Assembly: GCA_030152425.1 (NCBI GenBank) | Contig: JASLJP010000309.1 | Location: 1-6,384, forward strand | DNA: 6,384 bases | DNA from: Aquirhabdus sp. | Lineage (GTDB): Bacteria > Pseudomonadota > Gammaproteobacteria > Pseudomonadales > Moraxellaceae | Direction of reading: 5' to 3' | Part shown: positions 1 to 5,429 of the stretch, piece by piece | Numbering within the stretch: the stretch's first letter is position 1 | How the letters are laid out: every line of letters begins with the position of its first letter | Notes under the pieces: generated by a model | Database searches by the model: none | What the model was told of the DNA's origin: nothing | Seen by the model: only the letters and a program-made list of their open reading frames with translations | Made by a program: the position numbers and the translations under genes

Positions 1-368
1 CCATCGGCTTGCAAGACGTCGCAGTCGATGGTGATGGTGTTCTCACCCATTTTTTTCAGATCAACCATCGAGCGCAAGCTGCGGCCGATCAGGCGTTGAA
101 TCTCTTGGGTTCGGCCGGATTGCTTGCCGCGTGCTGCTTCACGGTCATTGCGGGTGTGCGTCGAGCGCGGCAACATACCGTATTCGGCGGTGATCCAGCC
201 TTGACCGGTGCCTTTCAGAAAACGCGGTACACCATGTTCGATACTGGCGGTACACAGCACACGCGTATCCCCAAACTCGATCAGCACTGAACCTTCGGCA
301 TGACGGGTGAAATGACGGGTGAAGGTAATTGGGCGGAGTTGATTGTTTTGACGTTGGTCGTGGCGCAT
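1..368 (-). CDS. rph: RNase PH, N-terminal part (gene runs off the left edge)
   Basis: RNase PH is a phosphorolytic 3'-to-5' exoribonuclease that trims tRNA precursors and forms a hexameric ring of RNase PH-fold subunits in the cytoplasm. The visible part is the first 122 complete codons plus two bases, about half of the usual ~238 residues. Family signatures read clearly: NNQLRP near residues 8-13, HAEGSVLIEFGDTRVLCTAS at 23-42, GVPRFLKG at 46-53, GWITAEYGMLPRSTHTRN at 57-74, GRTQEIQRLIGRSLR at 85-99 and IDCDVLQADG at 114-123. The start is the ATG at 368-366, which matches the usual MR... beginning; its Shine-Dalgarno is weak (GGA about 10 bases upstream). The reading frame is intact. It lies 104 nt downstream of the oxidase gene on the same strand and probably uses its own promoter (-10 at 408-403). 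Identification is close to certain; the C-terminal half cannot be judged. Confidence 0.96.
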   Translation of the reverse strand, partial: MRHDQRQNNQLRPITFTRHFTRHAEGSVLIEFGDTRVLCTASIEHGVPRFLKGTGQGWITAEYGMLPRSTHTRNDREAARGKQSGRTQEIQRLIGRSLRSMVDLKKMGENTITIDCDVLQAD

Positions 369-391
369 GAGCTAAAAATCCGATCAGAGTG

Positions 392-406
392 TAATGGTTG
401 CCATTA
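392..406. repeat. Perfect 6-bp inverted repeat overlapping the rph -10 box
   Basis: TAATGG (392-397) and CCATTA (401-406) form a perfect inverted repeat around a 3-base centre. The right arm covers four bases of the TATAAT box on the minus strand. It could be an operator half-site pair over the promoter. A hairpin role in the rph leader is less likely, because most of the element lies at or upstream of the predicted start. Short inverted repeats arise by chance, so function is not established. Confidence 0.3.
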
Positions 407-408
407 TA
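403..408 (-). promoter_or_regulatory. Probable -10 box of the rph promoter
   Basis: On the minus strand the hexamer reads TATAAT, a perfect sigma70 -10 box, 34 bases before the rph ATG. It predicts a start near 396 and a leader of about 28 nt. No good -35 hexamer lies at 16-18 bp (around 425-432), so the promoter is weak or activator-assisted, or the match is chance. Position and exact match make it the best candidate for rph. Confidence 0.45.
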
Positions 409-472
409 GGGCGGATGACTCTGCTTAGGCGCTTTTAGCGGCATTTTTTATCCAGCGTGGACTGCAGTGAGC

Positions 473-1912
473 CTAGTGGTGGCCTTTGAAGAGCGTCACA
501 TATTTTTGACAGGCCAGCAGACCCAGCGGGCTATGGTGGACGGGCGCACGCAGATAGGGAATCAGCAATTTAAACGCCTCTGCCCGATCATGCGTATTTA
601 AGGCGAGGCGCAGCGCACGCGGTAAGGAACGCTCGGCGTCCAACCATGCAGTGTCCGCGTTTAGATGCGGGGGGTGCTCTGCCGTACGGGGAGGCAGCGC
701 CAGCAATCTCAAAGTGGGTAGGGGGTGGACTGGCTGTGGCGGCCGCCAACTGCCCGCGATCCAATCATAAACAATCTGCTGCTCGGCAGCGGTAAACACA
801 CCAAACATCAAGGCCGTATCGCCATGGATCAAATGCCAGAACCGACTCTGCACCGGGTCTGTATCGCGTTTGATCCACCCTTTGGCCGTCAGTACGGCGA
901 GGAAACTGCCGATCTCACGCGGATCGGACAACCACTCATTCACGGTCTTGCCGGCATGGCGGCAATAGTTACTGTGGGTATATTGCCCATGCTTGGCTTT
1001 GTGCTGTAACAGGGTGATCACGGCATCGTTTAAATCAATCTGCTGGATAATCTGTTCGGTGCCGATCCCGACCTGATTGAGGCGATAGCCATTTTTGAGA
1101 CGGCGATAGTATTCGCTGCGCTGCACTGGATCGGCCGGCAGCAAAGCCTGAATCGTCGACAGCGCCTGTCGGGCATGACCACTATCTGGATTATCAATCG
1201 TCAGGTGCAAACTAAAATAAAAGGGGTCTATATCCCACTCGCGCAATTCATAACTACTAATCAGTAGGTGCAGCGGCAGCATTTCATACCCAAAATTAAA
1301 TCCAATGACTTCAGGTAAATAATCCTGCGCCACCAAAGCCAGTGCCAACTGTATACAGCCCTGCTGATAATATATCGCTGGCAATGGCTCATCTTGCAGA
1401 ATCCCCTCATCCGCCAGCAGTTTATTAAAAATGGCGACATGGTTTTGCGCGGCGATGCCATTCCCAATCTCGTCCAGATAGGTATGAATCAGCGCATGCA
1501 GGCGCTGATCGCCGCTGTACTGCAAAGTGCCATAGAGCCACGCGCCATCGACCTGCTTGGTGGGAGCAATCTGTTGTAAAAACAACAGCGCATGTGCCTT
1601 GGTCGGGAAATAGCGCGGCATTGCCCCTTGGCGCCGCTCGGCCAAATAGTGCTGATAGCGCAAGCCGACCTGCGCGTTTTGCGCCGCCATCCAGTGCGCC
1701 AGATGGTCTGGATCCGCAGGGAGCTCACACGCATGATGCTGTACGCGCTGTAGATGCTGCTGGACCAAATGCACGGCGCGCGCATGGTCAGCCGCCAGAT
1801 CAGAGCCGGACAAAAACGCATGGTACAGCGCATGATCGCCTAAGTTTTCCGCGTGCGGTGGGGAGTAACACACGTCAGGTATTTGTGCTTGAAAATTCGA
1901 AACGCTATTCAT
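473..1912 (-). CDS. Haem-oxygenase-like non-haem di-iron oxidase family protein (iron-containing redox enzyme), substrate unknown
   Basis: A 479-residue cytoplasmic-looking protein with no signal peptide or membrane segment. The middle matches what I know of haem-oxygenase-like di-iron oxidases (UndA, SznF, BesC and CADD are characterised members, doing oxidative C-C cleavage or N-oxygenation). It has a WLYG motif at 125-128, E148 and H158 in DEIGNG...NH (E-x9-H, the same spacing as two SznF ligands), E210 in GFNFGYEM, and H236, D240 and H246 in HLTIDNPDSGH on a later helix. These are the likely metal ligands. The last third (about 290-390) contains HSNYC and SRFWHLIHGD stretches that I cannot assign. 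The start chosen is the ATG at 1912, because AAGGG at 1925-1921 sits 8 nt before it; the in-frame GTG at 1921 overlaps that ribosome site and is rejected. The gene is divergent from a methyltransferase across about 150 bp. The family call is fairly secure; reaction and substrate are unknown. Confidence 0.78.
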   Translation of the reverse strand: MNSVSNFQAQIPDVCYSPPHAENLGDHALYHAFLSGSDLAADHARAVHLVQQHLQRVQHHACELPADPDHLAHWMAAQNAQVGLRYQHYLAERRQGAMPRYFPTKAHALLFLQQIAPTKQVDGAWLYGTLQYSGDQRLHALIHTYLDEIGNGIAAQNHVAIFNKLLADEGILQDEPLPAIYYQQGCIQLALALVAQDYLPEVIGFNFGYEMLPLHLLISSYELREWDIDPFYFSLHLTIDNPDSGHARQALSTIQALLPADPVQRSEYYRRLKNGYRLNQVGIGTEQIIQQIDLNDAVITLLQHKAKHGQYTHSNYCRHAGKTVNEWLSDPREIGSFLAVLTAKGWIKRDTDPVQSRFWHLIHGDTALMFGVFTAAEQQIVYDWIAGSWRPPQPVHPLPTLRLLALPPRTAEHPPHLNADTAWLDAERSLPRALRLALNTHDRAEAFKLLIPYLRAPVHHSPLGLLACQKYVTLFKGHH

Positions 1913-1920
1913 ATAGCACA

Positions 1921-1925
1921 CCCTT
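1921..1925 (-). promoter_or_regulatory. Ribosome binding site that fixes the oxidase start
   Basis: On the minus strand the five bases read AAGGG and stand 8 nt before the ATG at 1912-1910. The upstream in-frame GTG at 1921-1919 uses the last base of this site as its first base, so it cannot be served by it. The annotated protein therefore begins MNSVSNF, three residues shorter than the longest open frame. Confidence 0.7.
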
Positions 1926-1981
1926 GTATTTATTAATTATTAATTTAAATATATACAACATTACCCTATTAATTCGACGTT

Positions 1982-2039
1982 AATGCTACTATTTTGAAAT
2001 CAGATACTGTGTAACTTAATAATAAGCTTGTGTAGCATT
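1982..2039. repeat. Spaced perfect 8-bp inverted repeat flanking the methyltransferase promoter
   Basis: AATGCTAC at 1982-1989 is matched by its reverse complement GTAGCATT at 2032-2039, with 42 bases between the arms. The left arm ends 4 bp before the predicted -35 and the right arm covers the predicted transcription start. Centre-to-centre distance is 50 bp, near five helical turns. This arrangement suits two operator sites bound by one regulator, or a repression loop. An 8-bp match within about 140 bp of AT-rich DNA can also occur by chance. Confidence 0.35.
1994..2023 (+). promoter_or_regulatory. Sigma70-like promoter for the methyltransferase gene
   Basis: TTGAAA at 1994-1999 (5 of 6 to the -35 consensus) is followed after 18 bp by AATAAT at 2018-2023 (5 of 6 to TATAAT). 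The predicted start is near 2030, giving a leader of about 30 nt that contains the AGGA ribosome site (2050-2053). The rest of the 1913-2061 interval is very AT-rich. On the minus strand it holds several TATA-like stretches (for example around 1948-1955) that could serve the oxidase gene, but no clear -35/-10 pair, so I do not call that promoter. Confidence 0.5.
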
Positions 2040-2061
2040 CTCATGAATTAGGATTATTCTG

Positions 2062-3024
2062 ATGGTCAATCACGTGAACTTCAGTAACGATGAAAATCAG
2101 CAGATCGCTGTACTCGTCGCGCTGATCCATTATTTAAAATCGCAGCACTACCAGTTTACGACGGTCACGCCGATCACCCATCAACTGTGGCTAGATCGGC
2201 GTCCGCAGCCCTTGGCGCGCGACTTAAGAGATATTTTTGGCTGGAGCCTGCCCTTTACAGACGGGCTGCTGGACGTTGCGTTATTCGAGCAATTACGGGC
2301 TGCGGGCTATGTGGTCAAACAGCAAAATGCATGGCAGAGCACGCTGCGAGTCTCTCGTCTGGATGACCAGTTGTTTATCCACTCCGCCTTTCCGACCACG
2401 CAGACGGATGCGGTCTTTTTTGGCCCAGACACCTATCGTTTTGCTACTGCGCTACAGCAGCATCTACAGCAGGTCGCGCAGCCCATTTTGCATGCGGTCG
2501 AGATCTGCAGTGGTGCCGCCCCTGCCGCGATCTTGATCGCCAAGCATGCGCCTACGGCAAAGATCTACGCGATCGACATCAACCCGCAGGCACTGCTGTA
2601 TAGCGCGGCCAATGCAGTCGCCGCTGCAGCGACCCTACAGCCGGTCAACAACAATCTGCTGGCAGGCATCGAGACACTCTTTGACCTGATCGTCGCCAAC
2701 CCACCGTTTATGATGGATCCGGCCAAACGTGCCTACCGCGATGGTGGCGGACTATATGGCGGGGAGCTGGCACTGCGCATCGTTGCAGAGTCACTACCGC
2801 GTCTGTCTGTTACCGGCGCGCTGCTACTTTATACTGGCGTCTGCATCGTCGCTGGACGCGATGTGTTTTATGAGCATATCCAGCAATTACTCAGCGGATA
2901 CAGCACGCTAGACTGGCGCTATAACGAGATCGACCCGGACATTTTTGCCGATGAGCTGACCCAAGCGGGCTATGAGCAGGTGGAGCGCATTGCCGCCATC
3001 GTATTGCATATCCAGCGGCGCTAA
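2062..3024 (+). CDS. Class I SAM-dependent methyltransferase with an NPPF motif, substrate unknown
   Basis: A 320-residue soluble protein in two parts. Residues 1-130 form an N-terminal domain with LRDIFGWSLPF near 55-65, VSRLDDQLFIHSAFPT near 97-112 and DAVFFGPDTYRFA near 116-128. Residues 140-260 form a Rossmann-type methyltransferase core: motif I is VEICSGAAPAA at 146-156, the acidic ribose-binding residue is D172 in AIDINPQAL, and the catalytic motif is NPPF at 213-216. A glycine-rich YRDGGGLYGG stretch follows (225-234). NPPF/Y places it with the 'small methyltransferase' (PrmC/HemK, RsmC-like) group, whose members methylate nitrogen atoms of glutamine side chains or nucleobases. The N-terminal half does not look like PrmC, so I do not assign that role. 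AGGA at 2050-2053 lies 8 nt before the ATG. It is divergent from the di-iron oxidase gene. Glutamine codons are 19 CAG to 5 CAA, unlike dnaJ. Fold sure, target unknown. Confidence 0.85.
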   Translation: MVNHVNFSNDENQQIAVLVALIHYLKSQHYQFTTVTPITHQLWLDRRPQPLARDLRDIFGWSLPFTDGLLDVALFEQLRAAGYVVKQQNAWQSTLRVSRLDDQLFIHSAFPTTQTDAVFFGPDTYRFATALQQHLQQVAQPILHAVEICSGAAPAAILIAKHAPTAKIYAIDINPQALLYSAANAVAAAATLQPVNNNLLAGIETLFDLIVANPPFMMDPAKRAYRDGGGLYGGELALRIVAESLPRLSVTGALLLYTGVCIVAGRDVFYEHIQQLLSGYSTLDWRYNEIDPDIFADELTQAGYEQVERIAAIVLHIQRR

Positions 3025-3110
3025 CCGCAAGGAAATCGTCACTGGCATCTGTTTTGCATCCTCCCCTCATGCAGTTTTCAACTTTTTGCGCACCGCTCAT
3101 GCCAATTTCT

Positions 3111-3139
3111 CTTGAAAAGTTGCTGCGACGCCCCCAACA
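3111..3139 (+). promoter_or_regulatory. Probable sigma32 (heat-shock) promoter of dnaJ
   Basis: CTTGAAA at 3111-3117 is a perfect sigma32 -35 element. After 14 bp, CCCCAACA at 3132-3139 matches the first five positions of the -10 consensus CCCCATNT. The start would fall near 3146, giving a leader of about 48 nt before the dnaJ ATG. Element, spacing and downstream gene agree, which makes a chance match unlikely. The 3025-3193 interval shows no convincing terminator for the preceding methyltransferase gene. Confidence 0.75.
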
Positions 3140-3193
3140 AGCCGACATTACCCGTGTTCCTTTGTTTTTATATTTTGTGGAGTGTGCCCGCTC

Positions 3194-4318
3194 ATGGCGA
3201 AGCGTGATTATTACGAAGTTCTTGGTGTCGCTAAAAGCTCTAGCGAAGACGAGATCAAAAAAGCCTATCGTAAATTGGCAATGAAATATCATCCGGATCG
3301 TAATCCCGACGATAGCTCCGCCGAAGCAAAATTCAAGGAAGCCTCGGAAGCCTACGAAATCCTGTCTGATGCCGAAAAACGCAGCGCCTACGACCGCATG
3401 GGTCATGCCGCATTTGATGGTATGGGCGGTATGGGTGGTGGCGGTTTCCAAGGGGGAAACTTCCAAGACATGTTCGGCCAGTTTGGCGATATTTTTGGCG
3501 ACATGTTTAGCGGTCGCCAAGGCGGCGGACAGGCGCGCCAACGTCGCGGCGCCGATCTGCGCTATGTGATGGAGCTGACGCTGGAAGAAGCAGTCAAAGG
3601 CGTGAAAAAGAATGTCACCTTTACTGCACCGGCACCCTGCACCACCTGTGATGGCAAAGGCGCCAAAGACGCCAAAGATATTCAGACCTGCGGCACCTGC
3701 CGCGGTGCGGGTCAAGTGCGTATGCAGCAAGGTTTCTTTGCCGTCAACCAAACCTGTCCAACCTGTTCGGGCCGGGGCAAAACCGTCAAAAATCCCTGCA
3801 ACACCTGCCATGGCAGTGGCGTTAAAGACAAATCACGCACTCTTGAAGTCAGCATCCCAGCCGGTGTCGACAACAACGACCGCGTGCGTCTGACTGGCGA
3901 AGGTGAGGCTGGCGGTGCGGGTGTACAACCGGGTGATCTGTATGTCGAGATCGTGGTGCGTGAACACAGCGTGTTCCAGCGTGACGGTGCCGACCTGTAT
4001 ATGGATGTGCCAATCAGCTTTACCGATGCTGCACTGGGCAAAGACGTCGAGATCCCGACCCTCGATGGCCGCGTCAATCTGAAGATTCCAGAAGGCACCC
4101 AAACCGGTCGGTTGTTCCGCCTGCGTGGTAAAGGCGTCAAGCCCGTACGTACCTCAATGACTGGCGATCTGCTATGCCGTGTCACGGTCGAAACCCCGGT
4201 CAATCTGACCAGCCATCAAAAAGACCTGCTGCGCGAGCTGCAAGGCACGATGAACAATGGCGAGCAATCGCCAAACAAGAAATCGTTCTTTGAACGCATC
4301 GGCGAACTGTTTTCTTAA
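3194..4318 (+). CDS. dnaJ: Chaperone protein DnaJ (Hsp40, type I)
   Basis: Co-chaperone that delivers unfolded clients to DnaK and stimulates its ATPase; cytoplasmic dimer. The 374-residue protein is of normal length (376 in E. coli). Domains in order: the J domain (1-70) with HPD at 33-35 and the KFKEASEAYEILSD helix; a Gly/Phe-rich linker (about 74-115) with repeated GGMGG and F residues; the zinc domain with four CxxCxGxG repeats (C149/C152, C166/C169, C188/C191, C202/C205), all eight cysteines present; then the two substrate-binding beta domains and a C-terminal dimerisation tail. The start is the ATG at 3194, giving the canonical MAKRDYYEVLGV, with GGAG at 3179-3182 eleven nt upstream; an in-frame GTG at 3182 would add an unlikely MCPL. 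It stands alone, without dnaK beside it, behind a sigma32-type promoter and before a strong terminator, so it is probably a monocistronic heat-shock gene. Confidence 0.98.
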   Translation: MAKRDYYEVLGVAKSSSEDEIKKAYRKLAMKYHPDRNPDDSSAEAKFKEASEAYEILSDAEKRSAYDRMGHAAFDGMGGMGGGGFQGGNFQDMFGQFGDIFGDMFSGRQGGGQARQRRGADLRYVMELTLEEAVKGVKKNVTFTAPAPCTTCDGKGAKDAKDIQTCGTCRGAGQVRMQQGFFAVNQTCPTCSGRGKTVKNPCNTCHGSGVKDKSRTLEVSIPAGVDNNDRVRLTGEGEAGGAGVQPGDLYVEIVVREHSVFQRDGADLYMDVPISFTDAALGKDVEIPTLDGRVNLKIPEGTQTGRLFRLRGKGVKPVRTSMTGDLLCRVTVETPVNLTSHQKDLLRELQGTMNNGEQSPNKKSFFERIGELFS

Positions 4319-4337
4319 GCCGCGTGTAGCCAGACTT

Positions 4338-4387
4338 AAAGCGCCAGCCGTAGACCTCGAATGAGGTGTGCGGCTGGCGCTTTTTTT
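4338..4387 (+). terminator. Strong intrinsic terminator after dnaJ
   Basis: A perfect stem pairs AGCGCCAGCCG (4340-4350) with CGGCTGGCGCT (4371-4381), and two further A-T pairs can extend it outward. It is followed by an unbroken T run (4381-4387). A second hairpin is nested in the loop: ACCTC (4354-4358) pairs with GAGGT (4363-4367) around GAAT. It starts 19 nt after the dnaJ stop and separates dnaJ from dapB transcriptionally. Confidence 0.92.
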
Positions 4388-4455
4388 GGTCGATGTTTTA
4401 ACGGCATTGTGTAGCGATACGTTTAGTTTGCTAGGCGGCATGCTGTTTTTTCGGC

Positions 4456-4461
4456 TACAAT
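4456..4461 (+). promoter_or_regulatory. Possible -10 box of a dapB promoter
   Basis: TACAAT (5 of 6 to consensus) lies 86 nt before the dapB ATG, in the 160-nt gap after the dnaJ terminator, where a new promoter is expected. A TTGCTA hexamer at 4428-4433 is 22 bp away, too far for a standard pair, and the 16-18 bp positions hold no good -35. The leader would be about 80 nt, with a 6-bp AGATAC/GTATCT complementarity (4496-4501 and 4527-4532) just before the ribosome site. No known lysine-sensing riboswitch features are visible. Confidence 0.35.
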
Positions 4462-4533
4462 TCAGACCTTTAATGCGCGCTGCGCGTAGGCAGGGAGATA
4501 CCCAGTCACGCACCCAACCGCACCCCGTATCTG

Positions 4534-4539
4534 TAAGGA
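4534..4539 (+). promoter_or_regulatory. Ribosome binding site that fixes the dapB start
   Basis: TAAGGA sits 8 nt before the ATG at 4548. A nearer in-frame ATG at 4539 begins with the last base of this site and cannot be served by it, so DapB is taken to begin MTTAPRIGILGAGG. Confidence 0.75.
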
Positions 4540-4547
4540 TGTCAAAC

Positions 4548-5357
4548 ATGACCACAGCACCACGTATCGGTATCTTAGGCGCAGGCGGCCGTATGGGTCG
4601 CACCTTGATCCAAGCCGTTGGCCAAACCAATGCCACCCTCGCGGTCGCAGTCGAACAGCCCGAAAGCTCACTGCTGGGTAGCGATGCCGGCGAGCTGGCA
4701 GGTATCGGCAAGAACGGGGTAATCGTAGTCGGCGATCTGGCCGCCGTGATCGATCAATGCGATGTGGTCATCGACTTCACCTCTCCGGCGGCGACCATCC
4801 GCCATCTGGAGATCTGTAAAGCGGCGGGCAAATCCATCGTCATCGGCACCACCGGCCTGTCCGAGAGCCAAAATGAGCAGATCACCGACGCAGCGCGCAG
4901 TATCCCGCTGGTCTATGCCGCCAACTATTCGGTCGGTGTCAATGTCTCACTCAAAATGCTCGAAGTCGCCGCCAAAGCCTTTGGCGACAGTGTCGATATC
5001 GAGGTCATCGAAGCCCATCATCGCCATAAAGTCGACGCGCCATCCGGCACGGCGTTTATGATGGGTCAGGCCGTGGCCGACGCACTGGGGCGCAATCTGA
5101 AAGAAGATGCCGTCTATGCCCGTGAAGGCATTACCGGTGCACGCGACCGCCAAAGCATTGGGTTTCAAACCATTCGAGGTGGCGATATCGTCGGTGAGCA
5201 TACCGTCATGTTTATCGGCGAAGGCGAACGTGTCGAAGTCAAACACATGGCCACCAGCCGCATGAACTTTGCCAGCGGAGCCGTCCGCGCCGCGATCTGG
5301 GTCACGGGCAAAGACGCACAGAGATACGACATGCAGGACGTGCTAAACCTGAAATAA
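4548..5357 (+). CDS. dapB: 4-hydroxy-tetrahydrodipicolinate reductase
   Basis: Reduces 4-hydroxy-tetrahydrodipicolinate to tetrahydrodipicolinate with NAD(P)H, the second dedicated step of the diaminopimelate/lysine pathway that also feeds peptidoglycan; a cytoplasmic homotetramer. The 269-residue protein is close to the E. coli length of 273. The N-terminal Rossmann nucleotide site is GILGAGGRMGR at 8-18; E36 at the end of the second strand (AVEQPES) is in the position that contacts the cofactor ribose. DFTSP (76-80) and GTTG (100-103) are the usual loops. The catalytic signature EAHHRHKVDAPSGTA runs from 155, with H157 and K161 corresponding to the E. coli catalytic His159 and Lys163. The C-terminal GGDIVGEHTVMFIGEGER and RMNFASGAVRAA stretches are typical. 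It follows dnaJ, as in pseudomonads, but carA is not downstream here. The frame is intact. Confidence 0.98.
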   Translation: MTTAPRIGILGAGGRMGRTLIQAVGQTNATLAVAVEQPESSLLGSDAGELAGIGKNGVIVVGDLAAVIDQCDVVIDFTSPAATIRHLEICKAAGKSIVIGTTGLSESQNEQITDAARSIPLVYAANYSVGVNVSLKMLEVAAKAFGDSVDIEVIEAHHRHKVDAPSGTAFMMGQAVADALGRNLKEDAVYAREGITGARDRQSIGFQTIRGGDIVGEHTVMFIGEGERVEVKHMATSRMNFASGAVRAAIWVTGKDAQRYDMQDVLNLK

Positions 5358-5429
5358 TGTGATTTACTCTACAAAATAAGCTGCACCAAATCAGCGCTAC
5401 ATTAAGCCGCCAATCAAGGAAGAACGCTT

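Noticed and set aside
429..449. CGCT/AGCG hairpin followed by a T run on the plus strand
   Set aside because: The stem is four pairs and no plus-strand gene ends before it. On the minus strand the run is A-rich, so it would not terminate the oxidase transcript.
2502..2574. Five GATC sites within 73 bp in the methyltransferase gene
   Set aside because: All arise from Ile, Asp and Glu codons in the SAM-binding region, and GATC is common throughout this window.
3055..3073. TGCAT / ATGCA hairpin as a terminator for the methyltransferase gene
   Set aside because: Only five pairs, AT-rich, with a 9-base loop and a weak T run. Too weak to call.
3079..3122. 8-bp inverted repeat CAACTTTT / AAAAGTTG upstream of dnaJ
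   Set aside because: The right arm is largely explained by the sigma32 -35 element, and the repeat lies upstream of the predicted transcript. Probably chance.
3169..3174. TATATT as a sigma70 -10 box for dnaJ
   Set aside because: Transcription would begin at the ribosome binding site, and no -35 fits. The sigma32 site explains expression better.
2891..3811. Long open frame of 306 codons on the minus strand opposite dnaJ
   Set aside because: It overlaps dnaJ and its promoter, has no recognisable domain, and is a by-product of dnaJ codon use on the other strand.
4368..4547. In-frame upstream extension of DapB, including an ATG near 4472
   Set aside because: The extension begins inside the dnaJ terminator hairpin or lacks a ribosome site, and DapB homologues begin close to the Gly-rich nucleotide motif, as the start at 4548 does.
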